Shown here: piece after piece, positions 46,720 to 56,175 of the stretch
Layout of the letters: each line of letters starts with the position of its first letter
Numbering within the stretch: position 1 is the stretch's first letter
NCBI RefSeq assembly: GCF_904063065.1
Contig: NZ_CAJFCL010000002.1
Coordinates: 434,001 to 498,000 of the forward strand
From: Pseudomonas paraversuta
Lineage (GTDB): Bacteria > Pseudomonadota > Gammaproteobacteria > Pseudomonadales > Pseudomonadaceae
DNA: 64,000 nucleotides
Direction: 5' to 3'
Program-made: the position numbers and the translations under genes
The notes under the pieces: generated by a model
Seen by the model: the letters and a program-made list of their open reading frames with translations, nothing else
Told to the model about the DNA's origin: nothing
Database searches by the model: none

Positions 46720-47136
46720 TCAATTTTTTGTTGAGTCAAGGGTCGAGCGGAGAAAGCTCAAGGCATCCCTGAAAACCTGATGCCATCTATCAGAAGGGTC
46801 ACTCATCAGTGGGTGCCAGAAAAATCTGAATTCATGACCTCCATCATCTTCTGCAAAATGCACCCAGGTTTCGGGAAGGTCCTGGGCAACGTCGCACTCA
46901 TGAAATGCCCATGTGTGCCCCGTTACAATGGAACGCCACTCACCCAGATCTCGCCTTGCCGTGGATTGAATCCCGGCTTCTTCCATCAACTCTCGCACAG
47001 CCGCCAAGGCGGTTGATTCACCTGGTTCGACACTGCCTTTGACTAATTGCAGGCCTGCCAATGGATGCTCAAATGCCAGGATCTCCAACGTTTCGCGGGC
47101 ACGGAGAACCACAGGACAAGATTTATCTGCTGCCAT
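46720..47136 (-). CDS. Nudix hydrolase
   Basis: The 138-aa protein contains a full Nudix box, GSVEPGESTALAAVRELMEE followed by AGI, which matches GX5EX7REUXEEXGU. Such enzymes cleave nucleoside diphosphates linked to another group; the substrate is unknown. It is followed by a Trp-rich stretch (TWAFHECDVAQDLPETWVHF). It stands alone on the minus strand. Confidence 0.88.
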   Translation of the reverse strand: MAADKSCPVVLRARETLEILAFEHPLAGLQLVKGSVEPGESTALAAVRELMEEAGIQSTARRDLGEWRSIVTGHTWAFHECDVAQDLPETWVHFAEDDGGHEFRFFWHPLMSDPSDRWHQVFRDALSFLRSTLDSTKN

Positions 47137-47175
47137 ACCGCCACACCTTTTCAGTTAACCGGGCGTCCTGATGCT

Positions 47176-47775
47176 TCACCCAGTTTTTTTGCAGGTCATT
47201 TCCTTGGCGCCGTAGCCCCAGGTTACAAGCGCTTCACCCTGGTGTTCCCAAAAACTCTCATTACGGCCCTGGTAATGTGCGCCGCTGCCCGAAGGCACGG
47301 CCAACATCAATGATTGCTGATTCTTGTAGGTCGCGTTGATGGACGGCGGGTCCGTCTGGAAGAAAGTCGCTACGACACTGCCATCACTGGCGCAATCAAA
47401 CTTCACCGGGCCTGTGGAGGGAACCAGGCCATAGGCTGTCTGGATTTCGACGATACGCAGGGTGTAGCTGTCGCGCAGGCAGGTCTGCTTGTCGTCGGCT
47501 TTCCAGCACTCGTCACGGCCCTTGATCCAGCCACGTTGCTCGGCTTTGAGGGTTTTGGCCGCGTTTGCGGCCTTCTTCACGGCCGTGTCATAGACACCGG
47601 CCAGCTTGCGGTCCAGGGTCGACAGCTGTTCACTCTGGCAAATCAGCGTCTCGGCAGCGCTGGACATCCCGGGGCTGCACTTGAACGAAGGTTCAGTCCT
47701 GGCCTGGGCGGCGCTGGCGAACCCTGCAGCCAGCAATGCGAGGGGCAAGAAGGCTACTGAGGGATTGAAAGACAT
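47176..47775 (-). CDS. LprI-MliC fusion: lysozyme-inhibitor-like secreted protein
   Basis: The 199-aa protein has a signal peptide (AFLPLALLAAGFASAAQA), an LprI-like (DUF1311) domain with paired cysteines (FKCSPGMSSAAETLICQSEQ; LKAEQRGWIKGRDECWKADD) and a C-terminal MliC-like domain (VKFDCASDGSVVATFFQ; ending MTCKKTG with the second Cys). MliC proteins block c-type lysozyme. No lipobox is seen, so it is probably soluble and periplasmic. The fused order suggests two inhibitor modules in one chain. Confidence 0.78.
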   Translation of the reverse strand: MSFNPSVAFLPLALLAAGFASAAQARTEPSFKCSPGMSSAAETLICQSEQLSTLDRKLAGVYDTAVKKAANAAKTLKAEQRGWIKGRDECWKADDKQTCLRDSYTLRIVEIQTAYGLVPSTGPVKFDCASDGSVVATFFQTDPPSINATYKNQQSLMLAVPSGSGAHYQGRNESFWEHQGEALVTWGYGAKEMTCKKTG

Positions 47776-47890
47776 TTTGGTGCTCCTGATGATTCAAAAC
47801 TTGATAAAACCAATGCAGCTCTTCAGGCCAATGGCAGCGCCCGGCATTCGCCGGGTAATGCACTGGCGGGAGCAGCCATGGGAGTTTGCC

Positions 47891-48811
47891 CTATTCGTCC
47901 GCTAAATTGAGTGAAGCACCTTCAAGCGTCTTCCAGAGGTTACGCATGGTGGGGTTCTGGTTGCTGATTGAGCAGCAGGAACGTATTTCCAGTCGTGTGC
48001 TCCATTCATCACCCCCCGCTTTCACCAACTGTCCTCGCTGCAGTTGATCGATGACCGCGCTTTGGGGCAGCCACGCTACTCCGTAGCCCTCGACGGCCAT
48101 GCGCATCAGCAGCATCGTCATATCCGCCTCGTAGCACCGCTCCAACCTGCATGCTGTGGGGCCATTCTTTATGACGATCTCGGCCACACGCCCGAGAAAA
48201 GTCGTGGCCGTGTAGGCGAGATGAGGAACGGGTTTACTGGAGCTGCCCGGCAAGGGATACAGCGCATTTCCCCGGCGGTCAGGTGCGCACACCGGAATAA
48301 ACGCGTCATGCCCCAGGGTCAGACTGCCGAATTTTTCCGAATCGAGAACAATGGGCGCCAGGGGGTGGTGATAGACGAGCATCAGGTCGCAACTCCCCTC
48401 CTCCAGAGCTATGACGGCGTCGTGAATGTTGGCGGCAACGACCCGCACATTGAATTGCTCGTTGTGCTGCTGAAATTGCTTCAGCCATTTGGGCAGGAAT
48501 GTCATCGACAGGCTGTGGCCGGCAGTGACCTGGATGGATCGCCCCGGCATCCGCTCTACCTCGCGCAGGCTGGAGCGCAACCTCATCAGCCCCGCCAATG
48601 CCTCGCGGCTCTCTTCACTGAATGCACGCCCGGCAGGCGTGAGCTGGACCGGATAGGTGCCGCGATCCACCAACTCTGCACCCACCCATTCTTCAAGTGA
48701 CTTTATACGCCGCGACAAAGCCGACTGGGTCACACAGCGAACCTCAGCCGCCCGAGAAAAGTTCTTCCACTCTGCGACCGCCAGAAGATCATCCAGCCAT
48801 TTGATTTGCAT
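47891..48811 (-). CDS. LysR-family regulator, likely of the symporter-racemase operon
   Basis: The 306-aa regulator has the DNA-binding segment NFSRAAEVRCVTQSALSRRI and a C-terminal effector domain. It is divergent from the dicarboxylate/amino-acid symporter gene with 229 bases between, the usual place for a LysR regulator acting on its neighbour. The ligand is probably an acidic amino acid, by inference from the target genes. Confidence 0.88.
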   Translation of the reverse strand: MQIKWLDDLLAVAEWKNFSRAAEVRCVTQSALSRRIKSLEEWVGAELVDRGTYPVQLTPAGRAFSEESREALAGLMRLRSSLREVERMPGRSIQVTAGHSLSMTFLPKWLKQFQQHNEQFNVRVVAANIHDAVIALEEGSCDLMLVYHHPLAPIVLDSEKFGSLTLGHDAFIPVCAPDRRGNALYPLPGSSSKPVPHLAYTATTFLGRVAEIVIKNGPTACRLERCYEADMTMLLMRMAVEGYGVAWLPQSAVIDQLQRGQLVKAGGDEWSTRLEIRSCCSISNQNPTMRNLWKTLEGASLNLADE

Positions 48812-49040
48812 AGCCTCACCCCATGCTGCGAATAGCCAGTGTATAGCGCCCCGGCAGTGCCCAGGCAGCTCCTGGAGAAACTATTCCAAAAGCGCATAGG
48901 CCCATCCTGATTACTCATCAAGACCTGCGGGGCCTGTCTCTAGAATCTCGAACCTGAGGTCGCCGCCATAGCGTCACGGCAGCAACACACTTGTCTGCAG
49001 CCAAGTAGAAAAAGCACAAAAACAACTTGAGGAAAGCGCT

Positions 49041-50360
49041 GTGAAGAAAAATAAGCTTGGGCGTCGAATTGCGATTGGCATTGCCTTGGGGGTGCTTGTT
49101 GGTTGGGCATGTCACCATTTCGCAGGCAGCGAACAGAGAGCCGAAGAGATAGCGTCTTACTTCTCGCTGGTCACCGACATTTTCTTGCGCATGATCAAAA
49201 TGATCATTGCCCCGCTGGTGTTCGCCACCCTGGTCGGCGGCATTGCCAGCATGGGCAACTCTCGTTCCGTCGGGCGCATAGGCTTGAGAGCCATGACCTG
49301 GTTCGTCACGGCTTCGGTGGTATCCCTGGCTATCGGGATGGGCCTGGTCAACCTGTTTCAACCCGGTGCCGGCCTGAACATGGAGGTGGTCCAGCATGCC
49401 GCGAGTCCGGCAATGGTCAATACCGCAGATTTCAGCCTCAAAGTGTTCATCAGCCACGTGTTTCCTCGCAGCATTGCCGAGGCGATGGCCAATAACGAGA
49501 TCCTGCAAATTGTGGTGTTCTCGCTGTTCTTCGGTTTTGCCCTGGCGGGAGTCAAGCGCGCCGGTTACACCAGGATCGTCGACAGCATTGAAGAGCTGGC
49601 CAAAGTGATGTTCAAGATCACCGACTTCGTCATGGCCTTTGCACCCATCGGGGTTTTTGCAGCCATTGCGTCGGCGATTACTACCCAGGGCGTGGGGCTG
49701 CTGGTCGATTACGGCAAGCTGATTGCCGAGTTTTATCTGGCAATCCTCATCCTCTGGGCAGTGTTGTTCGGCGCCGGCTACTTTTTTCTCGGCCGCTCGG
49801 TATTTACCCTGGGCAAGCTCATTCGTGAACCCGTGCTCCTCGCGTTTTCCACCGCCAGCAGCGAATCCGCGTACCCGAAAACCATGGAGGCACTGGAGAA
49901 ATTCGGCGCGCCGAAGCGCGTATCCAGCTTCGTACTGCCATTGGGATACTCGTTCAACCTCGATGGTTCGATGATGTATCAAGCGTTCGCCATCATGTTC
50001 ATTGCTCAGGCCTACAACATTGACTTGAGCTTCACACAGCAACTTCTCATCTTGCTGACGCTGATGGTTACCAGCAAGGGCATGGCGGGTGTAGCCCGGG
50101 CATCAGTGGTGGTGGTAGCGGCAACCTTGCCCATGTTCAATCTTCCCGAAGCCGGAATTTTGCTGATCCTTGGCATTGATCAGTTTCTGGATATGGCTCG
50201 CACCGCCACCAACGTGGTGGGCAACAGCATTGCCACCGCTGTGGTTGCGAAGTCCGAACCCTGTGATGAATCGGCAGAGGAAGCTGACGATGCACAACCC
50301 TCACCGGTAAATCCTCAATCCGTATGTCCTGTACCGGCGGCTTATGGTGTTGCGTCATGA
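49041..50360 (+). CDS. Dicarboxylate/amino-acid:cation symporter (DAACS family)
   Basis: The 439-aa inner-membrane symporter has about eight helices and two re-entrant loops. Its motifs include VFSLFFGFALAG, the serine-rich loop FSTASSESAYPKTMEALEKF, and the late NLDGSMMYQAFAIMFIAQ and DQFLDMARTATNVVGNSIAT, all typical of GltP/DctA. It would import glutamate, aspartate or C4-dicarboxylates. The GTG start at 49041 follows gaggaaa. Its stop overlaps the racemase start as ATGA. Confidence 0.9.
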   Translation: MKKNKLGRRIAIGIALGVLVGWACHHFAGSEQRAEEIASYFSLVTDIFLRMIKMIIAPLVFATLVGGIASMGNSRSVGRIGLRAMTWFVTASVVSLAIGMGLVNLFQPGAGLNMEVVQHAASPAMVNTADFSLKVFISHVFPRSIAEAMANNEILQIVVFSLFFGFALAGVKRAGYTRIVDSIEELAKVMFKITDFVMAFAPIGVFAAIASAITTQGVGLLVDYGKLIAEFYLAILILWAVLFGAGYFFLGRSVFTLGKLIREPVLLAFSTASSESAYPKTMEALEKFGAPKRVSSFVLPLGYSFNLDGSMMYQAFAIMFIAQAYNIDLSFTQQLLILLTLMVTSKGMAGVARASVVVVAATLPMFNLPEAGILLILGIDQFLDMARTATNVVGNSIATAVVAKSEPCDESAEEADDAQPSPVNPQSVCPVPAAYGVAS

Positions 50361-51856
50361 AGAGCAAATCAGCGCTATCCGGGGACGCAGCCACTGTTCG
50401 AAAACTTGGCATTGTGGGTGGCCTCGGCTCCCTGGCCGGGGGGGATCTGTTCTACAAATTGGTCAAGTCCAGGGCCGTGCTTGAGGACCAGGGCCGCTAT
50501 CACTTCCTGTTCGAGCAGCATCCGTTCAAGGACGTGCTGCTGCCCCTGGACAAGGGTGCGAATATGACATCGCGCAAGTTCTACGTGTTCCAGGTCTGTA
50601 AAACTTTTGAAGAAAGTGGCGTAGATGCGGTGATGCTTCCGTGCTTCGCCAGTCATACATTCCGGGCTGAAATTCAGGAAGAACTGAGTATTCCCGTACT
50701 CGACATGATGGCTGCCCTGCGCAGTCACATTGACCATATCGCCAAACCTGGCGTCACCCTGGGTATCGTCGCCTCTGACTACGTGCGCCATTGCGGTTTG
50801 TTTGAGCGCTATTTTGGCACTGACTTCAAGCTGGTTTATCCCAGCGATGAAGTGCAGTCAGGGCTGATGGCCGCGATGTATGGCGTCAATGGCATCAAGG
50901 ATGGCTATCTGCACGGGGTTCCTCTGGAGTCTGCTTATCAGGCTTGCCTTTCGCTACAGGAACAAGGGGCAAGCATTGTCTTGCCTGGCATGACCGAACT
51001 CTCGCTGGTCTGTGGTGATCTGCAGCGACGGGGTATTGCAGTGCTGGATATCAACGAGCTTTATGCCGGTTTCGCGACCCTGAACAAAGGTCAATCGAGT
51101 CGCCCCCCCTTCAAACTGGGGATAGTGGGAGGGGTGGGCCCGGCAGCGACGGTCGACTTCATGGCCAAGGTCGTTACACATACACCGGCAGGCCGTGATC
51201 AGGAACATATCAAAATGGTGGTCGAGCAAAACCCGCAGATTCCTGATCGCACGGCCAACCTGCTGCATGACGCAACGGATCCGACCCTGGCGATGTACGC
51301 AACGTGCAAGCGCCTGGAAAGTGCAGGCGCCAATGCGATTGCGATTCCCTGCAATACCGCCCACGCCTTTGTTGAACGTATTCAGGCATACCTGCGGGTC
51401 CCCATTGTCAACATGCTGACTGAGACAGTGGACGCCATTGTCCGGCAGTACGGCGCTGGCAAAACAGTCGGCTTGCTGGCGACCTCGGGCACCATAAAAA
51501 GCCAGGTCTACCAGGACGCTGCCCGGCGCACCGGACTGCAAATAATTGTCCCCGGCGTCGACTACCAGGCGCTGGTCATGGATTCGATTTATGGCGCGCG
51601 CGGGATTAAAGCCGGGTTCACTGAGGGCATCTGTAAAGATCAGCTACTGCTCGCTGCAGAACACTTGTGTGAATCGGGTGCCGAAGTGCTCATCCTCGGC
51701 TGTACGGAGTTGCCTCTGGTGCTGGAGCACAGCAAGGCTTACATGATCAACGGCCATCAAGTGGCATTGATAGACCCGACAACCCTCCTGGCAATCAAGT
51801 GCATTCAGCTTTCCCGGGAAAACCTGATCCAACGGCAGAGTGTTCCTGCCGGTTAG
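50357..51856 (+). CDS. Tandem two-domain aspartate/glutamate racemase-family protein
   Basis: The 499-aa protein contains two racemase domains, about residues 16-245 and 253-490, each starting LGIVGG[LV]G. The second domain has both catalytic cysteines: Cys332 (AIPCNTAHAF) and Cys449 (LILGCTELPL). The first keeps Cys96 (VMLPCFASHTF) but has Met212 in place of the second (VLPGMTELSL), so it may be inactive or have a new role. Single-domain family members are about 230-250 aa. It is coupled to the amino-acid symporter, so it likely acts on an imported Asp/Glu-type compound. Confidence 0.85.
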   Translation: MKSKSALSGDAATVRKLGIVGGLGSLAGGDLFYKLVKSRAVLEDQGRYHFLFEQHPFKDVLLPLDKGANMTSRKFYVFQVCKTFEESGVDAVMLPCFASHTFRAEIQEELSIPVLDMMAALRSHIDHIAKPGVTLGIVASDYVRHCGLFERYFGTDFKLVYPSDEVQSGLMAAMYGVNGIKDGYLHGVPLESAYQACLSLQEQGASIVLPGMTELSLVCGDLQRRGIAVLDINELYAGFATLNKGQSSRPPFKLGIVGGVGPAATVDFMAKVVTHTPAGRDQEHIKMVVEQNPQIPDRTANLLHDATDPTLAMYATCKRLESAGANAIAIPCNTAHAFVERIQAYLRVPIVNMLTETVDAIVRQYGAGKTVGLLATSGTIKSQVYQDAARRTGLQIIVPGVDYQALVMDSIYGARGIKAGFTEGICKDQLLLAAEHLCESGAEVLILGCTELPLVLEHSKAYMINGHQVALIDPTTLLAIKCIQLSRENLIQRQSVPAG

Positions 51857-51883
51857 AGGCCCATACAGTTTGCAGGGGGTGAT

Positions 51884-52507
51884 TCATTTCATGAGGCATG
51901 GAAAGCCTCTATAAATCTCGGAAACCACCTGCATCGTTGCCTCTTCAAGGGTTCCTTCATTACGGCATAACACCCAGCCGTGATCTGCAACCCCTTGCTC
52001 GAATCCCAGGGTGCAGGCGACATGTTCTTCCAGGTCATGCAGCACGGTGCTGCCCAGGCCCCGGGAACGTGCCGCTGCCCTCGCCCATGAAATTTCAGGG
52101 GCGGTGACCACCCCGACATGCAGGTCTGGCACTCGCACGTTGCGATCAAGGTTCAACTGCACAATGTCTGCAAACGGGACTATCCGGCGAAACGCAGCAT
52201 CGGACGGGTACCAGCGATCGATCAGGATGATGCTGTCCGCGGGCTGTTTAGTCAGTACGTGCCGGGAAATCCAGGCCCGGCTGTCAGCAAGGCGCTGACA
52301 AACCTGCCACTCCAGATCCCGGCCCGGATTTCTGGCGAGTGTGTTCACCAGGGCCATCGTTTCAGCCCTGAAGGGATCGCTTTTTTTCTCGCAAAGGCGG
52401 ATCACCTTCTGCTTGTCGGCCCGCAACACTTTGGTAATGGCCTCGAGCAGTGTGGTTTTACCGGCCCCCTTGGGGCCATCCAGTGAAACAAACAGCGGAC
52501 GATTCAT
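51884..52507 (-). CDS. Thymidylate-kinase-like P-loop kinase
   Basis: The 207-aa protein has Walker A DGPKGAGKTTLLEAI (about residues 10-24) and the DR[YW] motif DRWYPSDAAFRR typical of dTMP kinases, then a possible lid region RAAARSRGLGS. It is diverged from the housekeeping Tmk, so it may phosphorylate another small molecule. It is convergent with the racemase gene. Confidence 0.7.
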   Translation of the reverse strand: MNRPLFVSLDGPKGAGKTTLLEAITKVLRADKQKVIRLCEKKSDPFRAETMALVNTLARNPGRDLEWQVCQRLADSRAWISRHVLTKQPADSIILIDRWYPSDAAFRRIVPFADIVQLNLDRNVRVPDLHVGVVTAPEISWARAAARSRGLGSTVLHDLEEHVACTLGFEQGVADHGWVLCRNEGTLEEATMQVVSEIYRGFPCLMK

Positions 52508-52667
52508 TCTTCACATATCGATTGAAAGACGGTTTGTTTTTCGCCCTGAGCGCAGCTGGAGCTGCCAGCTGCGAACAGGGTTGAGGGCCCGATAAACAGG
52601 CATTGATGAACACTCTAACCCGATTTGTGGCCAGCGCCCGAAGGTAAACCTGCTGCGTTGTTCAAGC

Positions 52668-53681
52668 TCAGCTCACTTTGCGCCCTTCAACCGGGTAGGC
52701 CGGATCGGTAAAGCCGTGGGTCGAGGCATGACCCGGCACCACCAGGCTATCCACCAGTTTCTCGTCATCCGGCCCCAGTTCCAGCCCTAAAGCCTGCATA
52801 TAGCCGTCCCAGTGCGCATCTGTCCGGGGGCCTGCAATCGCTGCGCTGATCAATGTGTTTTTCAGCACCCAGGCAATAGCAAAGGCGACTGAAGTAGTGC
52901 CGCGATCGGCCGCATGCCGGGCAATGGTCTGGGCAATTTTCAACGACTCGGGACGCCATTCAGTCTGCTGGATCCGCTTGTCACCGCGCCCTGCCCTGGT
53001 ATCCGCCGGTGGCGGCGCGTCCACCGGGTATTTACCGCTGAGCACGCCCCGTGCAAGGGGGCTGTAAGGCACAACCCCGATGCCGTAATTGCCTGCAACA
53101 GGCAGTTGCTCAACCTCGGCAATACGATTGACGATGTTGTACAACGGCTGGCTGACGCTCGGCCGCTGGATGCCCAACGAATCAGCGAGGCGAACCATCT
53201 CGGCGATTTTCCAGCCGTGGAAATTGGAAACCCCGTAATAGCGGATCTTGCCCTGGCGAATCAGATCGTCGATTGCGCGCAATCCCTCTTCCATCGGCGC
53301 ATCACTCAAGGTGCGGTGGAAATACAGAATGTCGATATAGTCGGTGCCCAGGCGTTTGAGGCTGGCCTCGACACTCTGCATGATCCATTTGCGCGACTGC
53401 CCCTGTTGATTCGGGCCCGCGTCAGCCGACGACGGGTAACCGAACTTGGTGGCCACCACCCAGTTGTCGCGCTGCGCTGCAATGGAACGGCCGACCACTT
53501 CTTCGGAACGCCCGGCGTGGTAAGCATCCGCGGTATCGATGAAGTTGATGCCTGCGGCGCCCGCCTTGTCGATGATGCGCTTGCTGGTAGCCTCATCGGT
53601 CTCGCCGCCGAACATCATGGCGCCCAGGCACAAAGGCGATACTTTCAGGGCGCTGCGGCCCAGATAACGGTAATTCATCAT
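52668..53681 (-). CDS. Aldo/keto reductase
   Basis: The 337-aa TIM-barrel oxidoreductase has the NAD(P)H family pattern: catalytic Asp-Tyr in FIDTADAYHAGRSEEVVG, the Lys in WVVATKFGYP, and His in DILYFHRTLSD. The family reduces aldehydes and ketones to alcohols. It lies next to the TetR gene and the aldehyde/alcohol gene cluster, so it may share a role there. Confidence 0.88.
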   Translation of the reverse strand: MMNYRYLGRSALKVSPLCLGAMMFGGETDEATSKRIIDKAGAAGINFIDTADAYHAGRSEEVVGRSIAAQRDNWVVATKFGYPSSADAGPNQQGQSRKWIMQSVEASLKRLGTDYIDILYFHRTLSDAPMEEGLRAIDDLIRQGKIRYYGVSNFHGWKIAEMVRLADSLGIQRPSVSQPLYNIVNRIAEVEQLPVAGNYGIGVVPYSPLARGVLSGKYPVDAPPPADTRAGRGDKRIQQTEWRPESLKIAQTIARHAADRGTTSVAFAIAWVLKNTLISAAIAGPRTDAHWDGYMQALGLELGPDDEKLVDSLVVPGHASTHGFTDPAYPVEGRKVS

Positions 53682-53843
53682 CGATCCTCAAAGGCGTTTG
53701 CAAGAGCAGTTGATCCTAGACCAGTTCCTGTTACTGATTGAGGTGCAAAAAGGGATGCGGCTGTGCCAGTGGCACAGCCCTGAGGATCGATACCTGGTCG
53801 CATCCGGTCACTGGCTCAAAAGCCCTGAGCCAGGCGCATCGAT

Positions 53844-54512
53844 TCAGGTCTGCCCATGGGTCAACAGAGCATGCAGCATGCTTGCAATCAATTCGGGGGA
53901 GTCTTCCTCCACCAGGTAGCCCGGTCTTTCCAGCAGCATGGCCCTGGGCAGTGCAGACAGCGTCTGATAAACCAGGAACTCAGCCTTTTGCGGGTCCTTG
54001 ACCCGGATCTCGCTGGCGAACCGTTGCATCAACGCCGAACTCGCGGTGCTGGTCCACAGCGGTTTGTCCTTGACCACATCCAGTCGCACCAGTTCTTCGT
54101 AATGGGTTGAGCGCACGCTGAACGCCGGGTCGAACTGGTTTTTCTTGACGTGGGCGGCCATCACGACTCGCAAGGCCAGCAAAATGCCGTCGCGCAATGT
54201 GCTTTGCGCTGGCAGCGCCATGATGTCGCTGAACAGCGCAGTGCGCGCCTCAGACCGGTAATCGTCAAAAATCGCTGCGATCAGTGCATCGATCGTCGGG
54301 AAATACTCATAGATAGAGCTGATTGCCACGCCCGAATCCGCTGCGAGACGCATGGCACTCAAGGCTTCGCGGCCTTCGTTTTCAAGAATCTGGCGCCCGG
54401 TCTGTTTTACCGCACTCACCAGTGCAATAGAACGGGGCTGGCGCGGCTCCTTGCGTGGTTGCGCCGGTATTTCTACCTGTATGCCCTGACCGTTTCGGCT
54501 TGGTTTGATCAT
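53844..54512 (-). CDS. TetR-family transcriptional regulator
   Basis: The 222-aa protein has an N-terminal helix-turn-helix (ILENEGREALSAMRLAADSG; VAISSIYEYFPTIDALIAAI) and a variable helical ligand domain. The ATG at 54512 (MIKPSRNGQ) follows ggag; the frame is open further upstream. It is 77 bases past the thioesterase gene on the same strand and is the only regulator in the LuxC/LuxE-like cluster, so it probably represses those genes until an acyl or aldehyde ligand binds. Confidence 0.87.
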   Translation of the reverse strand: MIKPSRNGQGIQVEIPAQPRKEPRQPRSIALVSAVKQTGRQILENEGREALSAMRLAADSGVAISSIYEYFPTIDALIAAIFDDYRSEARTALFSDIMALPAQSTLRDGILLALRVVMAAHVKKNQFDPAFSVRSTHYEELVRLDVVKDKPLWTSTASSALMQRFASEIRVKDPQKAEFLVYQTLSALPRAMLLERPGYLVEEDSPELIASMLHALLTHGQT

Positions 54513-54589
54513 GCGTTGTTTCTCCGGAATGCTGCCTGGCGGGTCAGTCCCGCCAGGCAGCAAGCTGGAGTATGTACGAGCCGGCTCCT

Positions 54590-55027
54590 TTAGTCAGTGA
54601 GTCGTGCGAGTACTGCACGTACCGTCGGTGGAATGGTTACAGGGGTATTGCTGGCCCGATCGACGTAGACATAGACGATATGGGCTGCTGCACAGGCCAG
54701 CGGTTCGTCGTTGCGAAACAGGCCCAGTTCGTATCGCGCACTGCTGTTGCCCAGCCGCGATATTTTCATTCCGACACTGATCCGGTCGGGAAAACACAGG
54801 GATGAGAAGTACGTGCAGCCTGAATTGACAATCAGCCCGACGACGGGACTGTGGGCGATGTCCAGAGTGCCTTGCTCCACCAGATAGGCCGTGATTGCCG
54901 ACTCACAGTAAGAGTAATAGACCACATTGTTTACATGCCCATAGGAGTCATGGTCGCCCCAGCGTGTAGGCATCTGGGTAAACCGGCGAAACTCTTCGCG
55001 GCGCGCACGTTCGATCTTGTTGCTCAC
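54590..55027 (-). CDS. Hotdog-fold acyl-CoA thioesterase (4HBT)
   Basis: The 145-aa protein contains the 4-hydroxybenzoyl-CoA-thioesterase signature TRWGDHDSYGHVNNVVYYSY with the catalytic Asp in WGDHD. It cleaves acyl-CoA to free acid. Its GTG start overlaps the iron-type alcohol dehydrogenase stop as GTGA, showing coupling. In lux systems a thioesterase (LuxD) feeds free acid to LuxE; this unrelated thioesterase could supply acid to the LuxE-like protein. Confidence 0.88.
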   Translation of the reverse strand: MSNKIERARREEFRRFTQMPTRWGDHDSYGHVNNVVYYSYCESAITAYLVEQGTLDIAHSPVVGLIVNSGCTYFSSLCFPDRISVGMKISRLGNSSARYELGLFRNDEPLACAAAHIVYVYVDRASNTPVTIPPTVRAVLARLTD

Positions 55028-56175
55028 AGAATGCTCCTGTAAATCGCGCGTACGTCTTGCTCACGGACGGGCCGGGGATTATTGCCCAGCAGGCGGGTCT
55101 GCTTCATGGCATCAGTCACCAGCAACTCGATATCAGACTCGGTAATGCCCAGGTCGCGCAGGCGGGTCGCCAGCCCCAACTCACCGGCCAACGCCCCCAG
55201 GTAGTCGGCCAGTGCCATGGCTTTTTCCCTGTCACTGCCACTGAGGCCGGGCAGCACAATATCGGCCAGTTGCGCATACAAAGGTGCGACCGCCTCAAGG
55301 TTGAAGCGCATCACCGGCCCCAGCACCAGCGCATTGGAAAGCCCGTGGGGCACATGAAAATGTGCGCCAAGGGGATAGGCCAGGGCGTGCACTGCCGCCA
55401 CCGGTGAGTTGGCGAACGCCATGCCTGCCAGGCATGCGCCGAGCAGCATATTTTCCCGCGCTTGCAGATTGCTGCCGTCCTGGCAGGCCTTGAACAGGCT
55501 GGTGGACAACAAACGCAGGGCTTCGCGAGCCAGGCAGTCGGAGATCGGGTTTTTCAGATCCTTGCTGGTGTAGGCCTCGACGGCGTGGACCATGGCATCA
55601 ATGCCGGTGGCGGCAGTGACATGGGGCGGCAGGCCAAGGGTCAGTTCGGCGTCCAGTATCGCCAGGTCAGGCAGCAGCAGCGGCGAATACACCACGTTTT
55701 TCTGACCTTCGCCGGTGGTCACCACCGATACCGGGGTCACCTCCGAGCCCGTCCCTGTCGTGGTGGGCACCAGAATCAACGGCAAGCGCGGGCCTTTGGC
55801 CTGGTTAATGCCATAGACCTGGGCCAGGCGCTCACCGCTGCAGGCCAGCAGTGCCACCAGTTTGGCGACATCCAGCGAACTCCCTCCCCCCAGCCCCAGC
55901 ACACAATCAGCAGCACAGGCTTTGGCCACGTCAACAGCAATCTGAATCACCGACTCCGGCGGGTCGGCCTGTACCTGGGAAAATACCCTGACGGCGACGG
56001 GGCTGTTCTCGAAGCTGGCGAGCACTGCATCCAGCAAGCGTGCCGCGATAACCCCGGCATCGGTCACCACCAGTACCGATGTGCAGCCCATGGCCTGTAC
56101 ATGCTCGGCGAGCCGAGTTGCGGCGCCCCGCTCGATGATCATTGAAGCGGTGGTCTGAAATACCATTTTCAACAT
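55024..56175 (-). CDS. Iron-containing alcohol dehydrogenase
   Basis: The 383-aa group III alcohol dehydrogenase has the NAD-binding GLGGGSSLDVAKLVAL and the metal-binding HALAYPLGAHFHVPHGLSNA. It interconverts an alcohol and an aldehyde. I place the start at the ATG at 56175 (MLKMVFQTTASMII) because gaggcc lies just upstream; the frame is open to 56226. It is divergent from the LuxE-like gene and leads the minus-strand unit with the thioesterase. Confidence 0.9.
   Translation of the reverse strand: MLKMVFQTTASMIIERGAATRLAEHVQAMGCTSVLVVTDAGVIAARLLDAVLASFENSPVAVRVFSQVQADPPESVIQIAVDVAKACAADCVLGLGGGSSLDVAKLVALLACSGERLAQVYGINQAKGPRLPLILVPTTTGTGSEVTPVSVVTTGEGQKNVVYSPLLLPDLAILDAELTLGLPPHVTAATGIDAMVHAVEAYTSKDLKNPISDCLAREALRLLSTSLFKACQDGSNLQARENMLLGACLAGMAFANSPVAAVHALAYPLGAHFHVPHGLSNALVLGPVMRFNLEAVAPLYAQLADIVLPGLSGSDREKAMALADYLGALAGELGLATRLRDLGITESDIELLVTDAMKQTRLLGNNPRPVREQDVRAIYRSIL

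Noticed and set aside
48918..50042. 374-aa minus-strand frame
   Set aside because: Antisense to the symporter gene; Gln/His-rich composition.
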